Positions 1-13,636 of a DNA stretch of 64,000 nt are shown here, one piece after another. This DNA comes from Phorcus lineatus. Its lineage: Eukaryota; Mollusca; Gastropoda; Trochida; Trochidae. Position 1 is the first letter of the stretch; each line of letters starts with the position of its first letter. The DNA is taken from assembly GCA_921293015.1 (NCBI GenBank), contig OV121090.1:17391304-17455303 (forward strand). Reading direction: 5' to 3'. Position numbers and translations under genes: made by a program. Under the pieces are notes generated by a model, which ran no database searches, was not told where the DNA came from, and worked only from the letters and a program-made list of their open reading frames with translations.

Positions 1-299
1 AAAAAAAACACATTTTCTATCGTCAACAAAAACATTCTGATATCTACCAGTTTCCATTGAAATATTATTAGAACACAGTCAAAACTTAGTTAAACACCTC
101 TTATAAAGTGCTAGGATAGGTCTTTGTATGAAATACTGCAACACATGGGTAGTAACAACATTTTTGTAAATTACACATTTTGTGGAGCTTTGTAACTAAA
201 ACCTAAAGTAAATAAAATATGTTTAACATGGTAGGCCCGGTTGTGTACAGTTGAGTTTCAGCTTCATCAAATAAATACTCATAACAGCCACGAAAAATA

Positions 300-690
300 T
301 TTTTTTTACTAACCAGTAACACTAACACAAATATTTAACAATACTAAACTGCCTCTTACCACTCAATGGTTAACGGCTTTATTCAGAATATACCATTGCA
401 TTATTTGTACCCTTTTAACTCCTTTAACAATCTTTTACAAAGGTCTAGATTCACCTTTTCAATATTATCTCCCTTATCATAACCCATATCTCAGCCCCAT
501 AAGATAAAACACTACCAACATAACAATCAAACAGAGACAAATTTGTTTCAGTATTAAAAGAGCAGCACTTAAGATCATCATTAAAAGCAAATATTGCCTT
601 CCTTGCTTGATCGGACAACTTTTTTTCAGCCACAGTAAACTTATTATTCTAATAAAATATAAGACCCAAATAAACATTTCAGATTATTGC
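300..690 (-). pseudogene. Decayed LINE reverse-transcriptase fragment
   Basis: The minus strand reads AEKKLSDQARKAIFAF, then FDCYVGSVLSYGAEIW, a run typical of the region just after the reverse-transcriptase core of non-LTR retrotransposons. At about 480-490 the frame shifts by one base: after the tryptophan the expected continuation (GYDKGDNIEKVNLDLCKRLL) lies in the next frame and then meets a stop. The N-terminal RT, endonuclease and 3' tail are not recognisable. It is an old, dead insertion. The exact LINE clade was not determined. Confidence 0.65.
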
Positions 691-1500
691 AAGTAAGACA
701 CAATGAATCCAGCTTTCACTGTATTCTAAGGTGAACAAATAATGGCACTTGCCACCTCTTCATTTGAAGCCCAGATTCATTATCTTGATTAATGATTGGA
801 TATTTGACTTTCAACGATTTCCAGTTTCTCAGTTGTTTCCTTCAAACGAGCTTTGCATTGATTAACTTGTTTGTACACAGAGCATTATAATTGAATACGT
901 ACATCGCATGCTTGCACAGATTACCTAGGTCAAGGTCATTTTCCATGAGGAAATTACAATCATTCACAGCTTGCAGACTTAGTATGATCACTTGGGAATT
1001 TGACATGACAATATATAGAACAAAATTAAAGTAGAATGAGAATGAAAAATGAGTTTTTCCTTATTTATGTCCACAGCATGCAAACCCGTTGAGTATGTGT
1101 GGTATCACAGGAGCTCTTCTGACAAATATATTACCAAACGGCAAGGAAACAACGGCCTGACAGACAGCTCAGCGTCTCGTTCATTCCACGAGGGTACCAT
1201 CTGCGGCAGTCATTCTTGTTCAATGGGCTTACACCAAATGCTGATTTTGTTTCTTGTGTTGGGGTCTTTAGTAAGTGGGTTGAGCCATGCGACAATCATT
1301 TCTTCTAATGAAACAATGCTCTTATAGTAAACATATCTGAACATGAAATGTGACTCCTTTATAATGGCTACTTCACTGACAGTTTTTATATCTTGAACAG
1401 GGTAGTAACAGAAGATCTTGTTTATCTTTTATATATAGACCAAAGATAACGACTTCAAATACGAATGGGAGGTTTATAAATCAAATATGATTATCACAAT
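691..1500. other. No gene recognised; one weak first-exon candidate
   Basis: Only a 92-codon plus-strand frame (1049-1327) stands out. Its second half, from a Met at about 1,227, is hydrophobic (MLILFLVLGSLVSGLSHA) like a signal peptide, and a GTAAGT donor-like site lies inside it at about 1,271. No second exon was found, so it is not called as a gene. Confidence 0.4.
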
Positions 1501-1502
1501 AG

Positions 1503-1554
1503 TTAGTGAAAACAACAACTACTACATGAACTACTGCTGATGCTACTACTACAG

Positions 1555-1592
<38 letters not shown>

Positions 1593-1866
1593 GCTGCTGA
1601 TAATACTACTTCTACTACTACTATTACTACTACTACTGCTAATAAATACTACATGTACTACTACTATTACTACTACTACTACTTCTACTACTACCACTAC
1701 TACTACTTCTACCACTACTAGTAATACTACTGTTGATGCTGCTTTCAGAAGAACAACTACTACTACTTTTACTACTTCTACCACTACTACTACTACCGTT
1801 GGTGCTGCTTTAAGAAGAATAACTAGTGCTACTTTAACTACTTCTACCACTACTACTCCGCTATAG
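1503..1866. repeat. (CTA/TAC)n trinucleotide repeat tract
   Basis: Imperfect CTA/ACT triplets run for about 360 bp. They generate long leucine-, threonine- or valine/serine-rich open frames on both strands. These frames are products of the triplet repeat and not genes. Confidence 0.9.
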
Positions 1867-2382
1867 TGACAAACAATACAATGTGCACATTTGCTCATTT
1901 TTAAAATATGTCACCACTTATTATTTTCCATATGGGTAATATCTACTAGTTCTACTGCTATATACTACTACTATTTTAACAAGTTTGAACTTCAAGTTCG
2001 AAATGTCGCTTAAATTTATAATGACATCTGATAGGAAATAAATAACTGAGTGACGAAAAGAAATCCTTTAATTCAATCTTACTAAGCTTTTTCAATCATT
2101 TAATTTCTGAGCTGCAGTATAAATCAAGCCTCACATTATTAACTGAAGATATCAGGCCAGATATTCGCTATACAAATCTCCATATCCTCTCCAATTGACC
2201 TGCAGGCAAAACCAGTGGAAAGAATTAGGCCTGTAAGTGGGATTTCTTGTCCTTCGCCCTTGTCGTTACTACTCTATGGATATCTGAAACCACAGTCGAG
2301 TCTAGTAAGAAGAGATTTGGTCTCATTAGTTCCACGCCTGTGATAAGGAGGGGTTGATTGTGGAGAGGAAAGGGTGGGGGGT

Positions 2383-2399
2383 GGGGGGGGGGGGGGGGG
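2383..2399 (+). repeat. Poly(G) run
   Basis: Seventeen consecutive G residues follow a G-rich lead-in from about 2,372. Such runs can form G-quadruplexes and are prone to length error in sequencing. Confidence 0.85.
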
Positions 2400-2694
2400 T
2401 GGCTCTCCTCATTTACTAATAGTCACCCTGGCACATGTGTCTCCCACAGCATAATATTGTGGTAAGGGCGGATGCGTGATCTCATTAATTTAACGATGGA
2501 TGTGATATTCTATTTTGATTCAACCCTGTGTTATATGAAAGCGATAGTAACAGCAGCAGTGACGGTAGTAACATTGACAGATGAAGTTACATGAATGAGT
2601 AGTTACCAAATAATTAACACTGGTAGAAGTAACAGCGATAGCAATTTTTAAAAAAAAATGAGTTGTAATGGTAGTAGAGGAAAAAGTAAATTAA

Positions 2695-2905
2695 GTAAGA
2701 ATAATAATAGTATTGGTAGTAGTAGTAGTAGTAGTAATACTAGTACTAATAGCAAAAGTGGTAGTAGTAGGAGTAGATGCGATAGTACTAGGAGTAGTAT
2801 TAGAAGTATTTGAAGTAGTATTAGTAGTAATAGAAAAGTTCTTGTAGTAATGATAACAGAAGTAGTAAAAGTGGTAGTAGTAGTAGTAGTAGTAGTAGTA
2901 GAAGT
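2695..2905. repeat. (AGT/TAG)n trinucleotide repeat tract
   Basis: Imperfect AGT triplets cover about 210 bp. This is the complementary triplet class to the tract about 0.9 kb upstream, so the two tracts form a loose inverted pair. Confidence 0.85.
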
Positions 2906-5900
2906 TGCCGTTGTCTTACTCTAACCTCTGTTCCAATACGAGCGCTATAAAGGGAGAAACCTCATCGGATGAGAAGCGCCGCCGATATAGAAGCATTCAT
3001 TTGTGCTGTATGCCATATGCTCTGTGAGGGGGAAAGATACTTACGCTTCGCCTATGAGGATAGAATGGCGGAGGCAACAGATTGGCAATTCAGATACAGA
3101 GATTAGGCAGGTTCATTTTCTCTGAAAATCTCTTTAAATGTAAGCTGTATTTATTGGGGTTATTCATTTAAGAGGATAGGTGAGGTGACTAAAAGGTTTA
3201 ATCAAAAATCCCTTAAGCCTTAGTACACTGGCTAGTTTTAATGCAAAGGCTAGAATCACACAACAGGGCAGCTGTGTAAAGTCATTTACACATTAGGGTT
3301 TTTCTAAAAATAAATCAAGTATGTTCTGTTGAGATGAAATCGCTTTATTCATTTCATAACACTTAACAAACATAACCATTTTAAATTCTACTCTTATTAC
3401 ACCAGTCTTTACAACATTCTATTACTTTCTTTAAAATCAAACTCACTTTGAGGTCAATCAGTATTTCGGTTAGATTTAACACATGGCATATAAAGAGAAG
3501 AATTTGTACATACAATATGTGGAAAAAGAATTTTCTTATTTTCGTTCTCAAAATTATTACTCCTTTTGTAGAAATTGACAATATGAACAAATTTGTAACC
3601 GATCAAATCTCACTTCGATGTCATTTTGAGTTTTATCAGATCAGATCGATACGGAGAATCAAATATTATTCAGTGCGGACCTTGCTCATTCACTCGCCTA
3701 TGATCTATAAAGAACCGAGGAATCGTTACTCCACCTAAGTCAGGAAATTAGAGGAGCAGAGAATTATGAAAGAGGGACAGATGGAACCTTATGCAGATCA
3801 TATCGTGTATGAATTTAATGCCGATGCAATAACTAATAAGACGAGATCGATATTCATTGCCATGAAGGACACATCCCAGTGGTAGAGAAAATCTGCTCAT
3901 TGACTCGCATACAGTCCATGCCGAATCGAACAACAATTGCACTATCAAAGTAATCAATGAGTTGATTCCAGTCTGGCATACACATGTCGCCAGTCTCGTT
4001 GAACCTATTTGTCCCCTCTCAGGGGATATCACATAAAAATCTTCGCAAAGGAAATCTATGTTGACGCAGTTTTCAAGTTGGAAATCACAACCCATTCCTG
4101 TTGTTTTAATAATACCTGCTATCATCGTTTACAGCCTCATAACGGAACTAGAGCTGTGTTTCATGTTAACGCGGCGTCGACCTTATTTGATATTCCTCAG
4201 GAGATTTTGGATAGAAGGATTGATGGGTTATAAACATTTTCTATAATTTCAGCGTGAAATACTCTAAATGACATCAAAGTTAGATTATTGCAAAAGGTGA
4301 AAACAAGGATAATTGAATTGATACTTAATACAGTAAGAGGTAATAGTATGAAGTCATTTTATAACACGCAAATGATGTTTAGTGTACTCCGGCGTGTTAA
4401 ATGCACTTGCAGCTATCTGTTTTGATTGTTGTGTTCCAAAAATTCAATTTGGGTGAGACGTTAAAAAACATTACATCGATTGAAAAACAATTGTTTATCT
4501 TGTTTATGTAACAGGTCGCATTTGTTTTGCCAATTACAAAGGTTCATTCTTTTTATTATATTTTTAAAAGGAAAGATACAAAGCATGTATTCGAGTTTAT
4601 GGAGTTTATAACAAACATGCAACTAAATGGCAGTGTTGAAATAAATTCAACACATTGGCAGCAGGTCAAAGATGGACCATGCATCTGATGCACTTACTAA
4701 CTGAATGCCTATCTACAAACATAGTTGTATACTTTATCACAAGAAAAACAAAATATTATGATCTGAACATTTTATATGGAACCTTTTTTGCATCAACGAG
4801 CCTTAAAGTCGAATTGCTTTCACAAAATTGCACTGTACATGCTATCAAAAAACAAATCAATAAACGGAATTTACTCACGAGTTTCCATTCAAGGTTCCAA
4901 ATACATATGGTCAAGGATGCTGCGGATCCTTGCTCCCTGTTTCCTTCAAGAAATGTTTCCTTGTTCCTTAAAACTAATCGAATCTTGTCTGTAACTCGTT
5001 AGTTCACTTGTTCTCTCGAGCCGGAGCGATGAACTGATAAGAACGGATTCAGTTCTTCTTTCCTAGTTTTTCACATGTGCACTTGTGCTCTAGTAAGAAG
5101 CGTAAACAATGAACAAATAGGATCAGAGTAGACTGGATATCATTAAGCTATGCTTTTTTGCTATCCAAACCATCAGATTGAAGTTCTCCTCGATTCAAAG
5201 GCGAACTTGGCCTTACTGCAGTTAGATCAAGCAATAAAAAGACAAATTCATCCAGCTACAAAGACGATCTGCAGGAAAAACTTCTTCTTGATTCAAAGAC
5301 AAATTGGGTCTTGTATACAACTGAATGAGATGTATGCGAGATACAAATGCACTTATGTTGAGGAAGGAAGCAAATTGACTATGTTCATGAGAGTTCTGGT
5401 ATCAATCAATCAGACGACACCTTGCTCCTTAGAGATCCTTCTCTCCACTGGTGATAATCTGTTATCATGCAGACCGACGAATCTTCTGACACAAGTTTTC
5501 GGTATGTCCAGCCGGGTTCTCAAAATCGACCAATCAATCAGACGATACAAGATCTATGTAACAGCTGCATATCATTCACGTTTCGGGAATCTTATAAAAT
5601 AGTTTTCCGCCAAGTCCCGATTCAATGAAGCAGACGATGTCACCAAAGAACGAGACACTTCCGGAAATTGTCAACATTCAAACTATGCCATTCGTCTGAA
5701 TACAGACTGGCTACTGAATCGCCATACCATCAATTTGCATGAAAGGTCTTGTGCAAATTAAGCAGACGACACCGCTGACAACTCTTCTGGCAGAAGCGAT
5801 TGATAATGATGGCAGGCGATGTTCCAAACTTGTGCATTGAAAACTCACAAAGTTAATAGAAGGAACTTGCCCACTAGTGTAGCATCGGGATATTTTGAAA

Positions 5901-8595
5901 CAACTGAGACGAAACTACGGGGAAAGTGGAAGTTATTTCAACATTCAGTTCAGTTGAGAGATAGTATTCCAGTACAGTGACTCGTTGCCATGGTTTCCAG
6001 GCATCTTCCACTACGCTCGGGGTATGATTTAGCCCCAACTTGTAACACGTGTATTGCCGCATGAGTGAGTATTTACTTTTCTGACTTTTAATTTCATAAA
6101 ACAAATCGATTTGATTATTTTTTAAACATGAATATTTTGAATATTATAGCGTTTGTTACGTATTTTCAAATCTGTTTATAGGGCATTGGCTATGTAAATA
6201 GATGTTACATAAATGTTGTATTAACATATTGCGCTTTATATAAGTTTTCAAATCACATGACATACACAATGTACTCTTTTAAAGATGATTACGTAAATTC
6301 TATCATACTCTTTAACCTCTTTTTAGATATAATTTTACTTTATTAAATTATTTGAGAAGTGAAGTGAGACATAATGAATTATGTATAATATGTTAATTAA
6401 TATTTTTAAAATCCGAAATAAACTCTACGGCAAGTCTTGAAAAGTTGCTTTTAACTTTTAAGTAAAAAGACGTAGAACTGCTTTGTTAGGAATATGTATG
6501 GTTAACCAAATTACGAAAATATTTGAAGACGAAATGTGATATTCCTTTCCATTTCGCTATTGCTTAATATGGATATCAATTGAATAAAAACAGATGTATG
6601 TATGAACTGAATTTAAGAAACACTTTTAAATACAAATTACATGATCCCGAACCTTCAAATCGATAATTGAACTCTTATCAGCCATCTCAAACTAAATTAA
6701 TGAAACCTTCATTATTTGACCACATTTTCTTTGTCTTTAGAAATCAAAATGATTATTGTAAATATTGAAGGTAAATTGATTTGCTCAAATTACTATTATC
6801 ATTCACATTAATGTTGAGATAAAAAATGAAAAAAGATTAAACCAAATTAACTTGATGATGCAAATGTTCTTAAAGGACGTTTTGAAAAAAATAATACTTG
6901 TCTTTACTCACGTTCGCTGTTCTATTAGTTTGTAAAACTATCCATGTACAATGTATTCTCTTGAAGTTATACTGAAAAATACAGACGAGTTTGTTTTAAT
7001 TTGATGTCTTCAAGTTTTTCTTTGTCAACAGTTTTTAAACAGGTTAACACGTTCAAAGAAATTTAGTATAATTACCTTGGTTTAAAAAATCCATTTATAT
7101 GTCATTGTATTTTTCAAGAAAAAGTCAATTGTCGAAATTGATTCATTTATCAGTTAACGTACTTAATATTTGATTTAAATCTGAAAAACGTAATGAGAAG
7201 TTCTACTTGAAATAGCCATCGAAAAATTTGATAATGTATCTTTTCAATCAAAATATTCAACAACTTTCGCAATTAAAAGAATGTTTCATTTCTTAAGGAC
7301 TTTTTTGAAAAATACCCCAGGGGTATTTCAACGATTTCACAGATCAATAAATTTCATTTTGTTATACTGAAAATTCTCTCATTAAATATATCAGTGAACC
7401 TTTAAGTTTATGTTAAGAATATTTCTAATTTGAAGCGTCATGAAAATATCCGTCGTTATAAGCGTTTCCGGAAAAAAGAGCGAATCGCTCGAACACATGT
7501 TAACCTTGCACGTGTTTCAGGTATTTATTTCGTCTTCTGTCAACAGCAAAGAATAGGCGCGGGACAAAAACACTAGCGTAAGTAACACTTTAACTATTGT
7601 CAGATTAATGTTTTGATATTTTCTCTTCATGTAGGCTTTTTCAAACTTTAAAATTCTTTGATAAATTAGGGTCAAATATAACTTCAGTGCCCCAATCACG
7701 ACAAACCGTAGCGTTCCATCTGTACGCCTTTAGTAATATTTTCACGGCTTTCATCGGTGAAGAGATTCTTTATGAGAAGGAAAAATGGAGTTTGAAAGGA
7801 TTATAAAACCTCATCAGATTAAAATCACTGGATTTCCCTTAAAGGGCAAATATGTCGAAATTAATAAATTTTATTATTCAATTGAGAAATAGTGGTTGTT
7901 TCCGAAAAAAGAACCTTAGTACTTATCAGTTCGAAATAATGTAATTAAAAAGGTTAAAATCTTAATTTATGATCAAAAACCGGACAATGGCTCGCGCCGA
8001 TGACTTAAACGTAATTTTGGAATTGTATTTACAGCAGGTATCAAGACAATTAGGGGCTGAAAGAGTAAAGTAAGTCATATGAAATATAAATATGTAAATG
8101 GGAGGCATAACTTCGATTTCTTTACATTTATAAGGTCGATTATTTTCGATTATCATTGAAAACAAGAAAATATCGTACTTTTGACAGTTTAGAGTTAAAA
8201 ATGAAATTTAAGAAAGGCGTTTTGAACTTACCTCAATACAAATGGTCTTTTGAATCTATTGAAGCCACCTACAAAATTTATGAAACATACTCCGTGTCAG
8301 TTTGAGCCAATATCTTAAATATAAACATCGGTGTTTTGATACAAAAATATCTTTAAAATCATGAGGTTGACAGATTCTTGTAAACCGCCTGATTCTTGAT
8401 ATTCATAGATAAAAAAAACCCACCAATTTTTTTTTAAAATTGATAATATTGCGTAGAATTATTCAGCAGTATATATGTCTTTTATTGTACGTAATTTAAA
8501 TTCAGTATTGCATAAAAGGTTGTTAAAACGTAATTCGTTGACAACATAAATATAGACTATATTACATGTACTTGCAATTGAAGCGAGTTAGCTAT
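2906..8595. other. Long stretch without a recognised gene
   Basis: Open frames here (up to 150 codons, 5,150-5,602) have no recognisable domain or splice structure. Between about 5,405 and 5,800 a motif resembling CAATCAGACGACACC recurs at roughly 100-130 bp intervals, which suggests a very degenerate tandem repeat and explains the longer frame. The rest is AT-rich and unremarkable. Confidence 0.6.
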
Positions 8596-9375
8596 TAAGA
8601 CATTTTATTTTCTTTAACAATTTGGTATTTTACCGAAGAAATAAGTTGATTTCAAAATTTAAAAAAAAATTATCATCATTCCTCACAACACAAACACGTG
8701 CACATTAACATCTCTTATACACGTACACACAAACACGTGCACATTAACATCTCTTATACACGTACACACAAACACGTGCACATTAACATCCCTTATACAC
8801 GTACACACAAACACGTGCACATTAACATCTCTTATACACGTACACACAAACACATGCACATTGACATCTCTTATACACGTACACACAAACACGTGCACAT
8901 TAACATCTCTTATACACGTACACACAAACACGTGCACATTAACATCTCTTATACACGTACACACAAACACGTGCACATTAATATGTAAGACATTTTATTT
9001 TCTTTAACAATTTGGTATTTTACCGAAGAAATAAGTTGATTTCAAAATTTAAAAAAAAATTATCATCATTCCTCACAACACAAACACGTGCACATTAACA
9101 TCTCTTATACACGTACACACAAACACATGCACATTAACATCCCTTATACACGTACACACAAACACATGCACATTAACATCTCTTATACACGTACACACAA
9201 ACACGTGCACATTAACATCTCTTATACACGTACACACAAACACATGCACATTGACATCTCTTATACACGTACACACAAACACGTGCATATTAACATCTCT
9301 TATACACGTACACACAAACACGTGCACATTAACATCTCTTATACACGTACACACAAACACGTGCACATTAATATC
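8596..9375. repeat. Tandem 390-bp duplication (98-bp flank plus 39-mers)
   Basis: The unique flank at 8,596-8,694, including an A9 run and TATCATCATTCCTCACAACA, reappears unchanged at 8,986-9,084. Each copy is followed by about 7.5 copies of the 39-bp minisatellite. The offset is 390 bp, ten times the minisatellite period. The flank copies look essentially identical, so the event is young. Confidence 0.9.
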
Positions 9376-10806
9376 TCTTATACACGTACACACAAATACA
9401 TGCACATAAACATCACACAAACACATGCACATAATCATCACACAAACACGTGAACACTAATACATTTCTTATGCACATGCACACACACACACACACACGT
9501 GCACATTAACATCTCGTATACACGTACACACAAACACATGCACATCACACAAACACAACCTGATAAACATCTCGTATACAAGTGCACACAAACACATGTA
9601 CATAAACATCTCATTTACACATGCACACAAACACAAGCATATTAACATCTAACATGCACATGAACACAAACACATGCACACAAACATCTCATTTACACAT
9701 ACGCACAAACAAAAGCACATTAACACCCGTTTACACGTGCACACAAACACCTGCACATGAAAATATGGACATGCACATCTCGTATACACGTAACACAAAC
9801 ACATGTACATAAACATCACACAAACACGTGCACATTAACATCCTGTATACACGTACACGTACACACAAACACATGCACATAAACATCACACAAACACATG
9901 CACACTAATATATTTCTTATGCACATGCACACAAACACGTGCACATTAACATCTCGTCTACAAGTACACACAAACACATGCACATCACACAAACACACAA
10001 CCTGATAAACATCTCGTATACACGTGCACACAAACACATGTACATAAACATCTCATTTACATAAACACGTGCACATAAACATCTCATATACGCATACCCA
10101 AACACAAGCATATTAACATCTAATATGCACATGAACACAAACACACGCGCATAAACATATCATATACACATATACACAAACATCTCATATACACATACGC
10201 ACAAACAAAAGCACATTAACACCCGTTTACACATGCACACAAACACATGCATATAAACACTTCATATACACCTGCACACAGACACCTGCACATGAAAATA
10301 TGGACATGCACATTAACATCTCGTATACACGTACACACAAACACATGCACATAAACATCTCGTATACACGTAACACAAACACATGTACATAAACATCACA
10401 CAAATCACGTGACGTGCACATTAACATCCTGTATACACGTACACACAAACACATGCACTTTAATATATTTCTTATACACATGCACACAAACACCTCGTTT
10501 ACACGTACACACAACCACATGCACAGAAACATCGCACAAACACATGCAGACTAATATATTATACACATTCACACAAACACGTGCACATTAACATCTCGTA
10601 TACACGTGCACACAACACATGCATATAGATATGTCATATGCGCATGCACACAAACACATGCACAAAAACATCACAGAGACATGCACACGAACGGATGCAT
10701 ATAAACAGATGCACATGAACATGTCTGCACAAAAACATTCACTTGAACGTGTCATATACACATGCCCAAACCAGATGTTTAAAAGACATTCACAAAACAT
10801 GTTCAT
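8695..10806. repeat. 39-bp minisatellite, degenerating rightward
   Basis: The unit contains CACGTGCACATTAACATC followed by CTTATACACGTACACACAAA. Units are near perfect to about 9,400 and then become variable in spacing and sequence to about 10,800. Since 39 is a multiple of three, both strands stay open and show 13-residue repeats (plus strand HVHINISYTRTHK). I judge these frames to be repeat artefacts. Each unit carries the palindrome CACGTG and alternating purine-pyrimidine CA/TG tracts. Confidence 0.9.
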
Positions 10807-11049
10807 AAACGCATGACCACTTCTTATTGTGGATTAAAATATGTTAATGAAAGGAATGTTGTATTCTTGAGAAAGTAAGTGAATAATTGTGGTAGGTAAA
10901 ACTTGGGTAACGCCCAATATGACGTACGACATAATAAGATATATCTATAGAAATGAAACAATATGTGCTAACTTATTGCCGTGCTCCATTAAAGTGATTT
11001 GATGATCCTGATTAACGCGTGATGAATTTGTAAGAAACCTTTAAGTCCT

Positions 11050-11450
11050 GTCCAGCTAGCTCCTAACTTCTAAACATATCACCCAATTTTGAAAAAATTT
11101 GGAATGAACATACATAATTACATGAAGTTGTGTCATGATTAACAATTTTGAAAAAATGGGGGCTCTGTTAAAAACTGTTTATAATCCAGTTAAGCTCACA
11201 ACTTCTACACTAATCATCTGATTTTGATCATATATGGTAGTCAGATCCATAATTACATGAAGGTGTGTCCTGATAAAGAATATTTTTACTTTTTTGTTTG
11301 ATTTTGCGTTATTTGGTAAGAAGTGTAGACTTGTTAGAAAACAGTTTCGAGTCCTGTTTGGCTCAAACTTTCTAGAGTAATTATCTGATTATAATCAAAT
11401 CTAAATTAAGATTCATGAATAAATGTCACGAGTAACAACTTTACAATCTT
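11050..11450. repeat. Degenerate tandem repeat, about 135-165 bp unit
   Basis: Three diverged units begin near 11,059, 11,193 and 11,359. Each has a GCTC plus AACTTCT-like start, an ATCTGATTTTGATCA-like middle, and an ATTACATGAAGTTGTGTC-like segment. No coding content. The flanking region from 10,807 to 12,890 is AT-rich and shows nothing else I can support. Confidence 0.55.
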
Positions 11451-12899
11451 TTTTCATATTTTGCAATATAAAAAAAAATTGGTGTCTCTGTTGCATAGTC
11501 CCTGTTGGAATTTGAGTGTTTATAACGACCACAATCATGACAATATTTTCTTTGTCATGATGTGAATTTGTCAAAAGTTGTCATTTTGTTTTTGATTGTT
11601 TCCTCTTTTTATTCTTTTCAGCATTGTAAAAATTACACATAATTCAGCAAAATCATATTAAGGAATCATTCATTTTAATACAATCATAGAAAAATCTAGA
11701 TAAAATAAATGATACCAAAGAACTGTGTGCCATTTGCGGGGGGTAATAGCTCGACCATGTCAGCTGCTAGTTATTATTAAGGCGTGGTTGATTACTATGT
11801 AAGAGATAATATTGATTATATTAAAAGTAGAGGGGTTCAAAGAGGGCTGCTTTCATATCCTAAAAATACTAAAACAAAAGTAATATAATCAACTGGCTAT
11901 GTCTTTTAAAGGAAACAGCATATATTTATTCAATTTCTTTTCCACTTTCTTTTCAATTTCGTGATTTCATTATTGATTGCTTTACTTGTTCTTTTCGCCG
12001 CTTTGTCGTAACGGCGTCTATTGGTTCTAATTTATTACGTTAACAGCAAAGTGATGGTTGTCAAACTGATTTTCTTAACCAAGCTGCGTTACGAATAAAA
12101 AGTTCGGTACCAGCGAGTCTAACGGTTGTTCATGGCACTCGAGTTTATTTGTTAGTCTCTCTTCGATAATTTCACTTTGTAGGTATTCATCTTGCCATGA
12201 ATTACGTTAGCATTATAGTACATCGTAAGATAAATTAGATTTACATTGCAGTAGAATTGTTTCTTTCAATTGATTTGACTGGTAGGAGTTGTAATGAAAT
12301 AACCAACGCACACTGAACACTATAGGATTGTGTTTTGTATACTGCTTCTTTGTCCTCCTTAAACTTTTCGTGAAGTACAAGATGATTTTTTTTCTGAATT
12401 TATCTATTAGTGGTTATCTTACATTCTTATTAACCATGTTGAGCAATGTAGCAAACCAACTCAAGAACCATTCATCGGATTCCTTTCATATCACATAGCT
12501 TTAATATTTAAGGGAAGACGCCGGGTCCAGTCTATTTTGGTGCCCTTGTAATCATTTCTAAGTTCACGGCGAAGTTTTGAATTTTCAGCGTGGAATTGTT
12601 CGTGTTAAGCTTTGACATTCTCTAGACTTTCCTCCTTTTGCATACTAAGCATCTTATTGTGATAATAATGACATCGGCATATGTTCTCTGACTTGACAGA
12701 AGTTATGAAGTAAACAATGATTTTGAAAACAAAACTTGGAAGAGACAAACAATTGATCGTTGATGTTAATGTTGAAATGGAAGGTTCGTTACATCTCTCA
12801 AATATTCAGTTTACAAATGTGAGGCGGGGGATCATGTCACCTCAGTGAGAACTGCTTGTAAAGGGTTTGATTTATGTAAGTGTTTGTAACAGGTTCAAC

Positions 12900-13080
12900 C
12901 ATGTGGGGGCAGAAAAGAATAGCCGTTTGCACTCTCGAAACTTCAGTCTTAGGTTCGAATCCCACTAAGGGCTAAGCAAAGTCTTGTCTACTGTACATTA
13001 GTGCATAATTGACATAACGTATCATTTGGATAGAACTCTTTACATTACCACCTGATGGTTCTGAACCACCCCGCCTGATT
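12900..13080 (+). mobile_element. tRNA-derived SINE relic
   Basis: A perfect pol III B box, GGTTCGAATCC, occurs at 12,952-12,962. It sits 40-50 bp after a poor A-box-like stretch and is followed by CACTAAGGGCTAAGC, a tRNA-like 3' acceptor arm. The body after it resembles the spacer of the better SINE at 45.8 kb in layout only. It lies less than 300 bp upstream of the H2A.X start codon. Confidence 0.5.
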
Positions 13081-13162
13081 TCATCGGCGTGCATGACGAC
13101 ATTGTGATTCTGTTCTACAAAGTAGTGTTTTTTGGTAACTCCCATGTCTTTAACTATCACAG

Positions 13163-13570
13163 ATGTCAGGTCGAGGGAAAGGCGGGAAGATTAAAGCCAG
13201 CAAGTCAAAGAGTCGTTCCACGAGAGCAGGACTTCAGTTTCCGGTCGGCAGACTACACCGGATGTTGCGCAAGGGAAACTACGCAGAGCGCATAGGAGCC
13301 GGCGCACCAGTCTATTTGGCTGCAGTATTAGAGTACTTAGCTGCGGAAGTATTAGAACTGGCGGGAAATGCTGCGAGGGATAACAAAAAACAGAGAATAA
13401 TGCCCCGCCATATTCAACTAGCTATACGAAACGACGACGAACTGAACAAATTGTTGAGCGGGGTTACTATAGCGGAAGGTGGCGTATTACCAAATATTCA
13501 ACAGGCTCTTCTGCCAAAGAAGTCCTCAAAATCTGGCGGTGGTGGGTCGTCACAATCCCAAGAGTTTTAA
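13163..13570 (+). CDS. H2AX: Histone H2A.X variant
   Basis: A complete single-exon frame of 135 codons. The N-terminal tail ([18 protein letters not shown]) is followed by the H2A signature [20 protein letters not shown], the histone fold and the acidic-patch segment [14 protein letters not shown]. The C-terminus ends SSQSQEF, matching the H2A.X motif SQ[E/D] plus a hydrophobic residue, whose serine is phosphorylated by ATM/ATR-type kinases at DNA breaks. It is longer than canonical H2A by the GGGGSS linker and tail. No histone stem-loop follows the stop, while an AATAAA signal does, as expected for a replication-independent, polyadenylated variant. ACTATCACAG directly before the ATG could be a splice acceptor for a 5' UTR exon. 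No other histone gene is in the window, so this is not part of a histone cluster. Confidence 0.95.
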   Translation: MSGRGKGGKIKASKSKSRSTRAGLQFPVGRLHRMLRKGNYAERIGAGAPVYLAAVLEYLAAEVLELAGNAARDNKKQRIMPRHIQLAIRNDDELNKLLSGVTIAEGGVLPNIQQALLPKKSSKSGGGGSSQSQEF

Positions 13571-13636
13571 ACGTCCAATACTTCTGTTGACATTTATTAT
13601 TCATGTTGGAATTTGTGAAAGATATATTTTGCATTA

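Noticed and set aside
1095..1160. MCGITGALLT start resembling a class II glutamine amidotransferase N-terminus
   Set aside because: The frame stops after 21 codons and no downstream domain residues follow; short match likely by chance.
1503..1898. Leu/Thr-rich and Val/Ser-rich long frames on both strands
   Set aside because: Produced by an imperfect CTA/TAC triplet repeat; no codon pattern beyond the repeat.
5150..5602. 150-codon plus-strand frame
   Set aside because: No domain, no splice context, and it overlaps a degenerate repeated CAGACGACACC motif.
8683..9453. 13-residue repeat proteins on both strands
   Set aside because: The 39-bp repeat period is a multiple of three, which keeps frames open on both strands; nothing else supports translation.
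8596..10806. CRISPR-like array
   Set aside because: The repeats are directly adjacent without unique spacers, and the genome is clearly eukaryotic.
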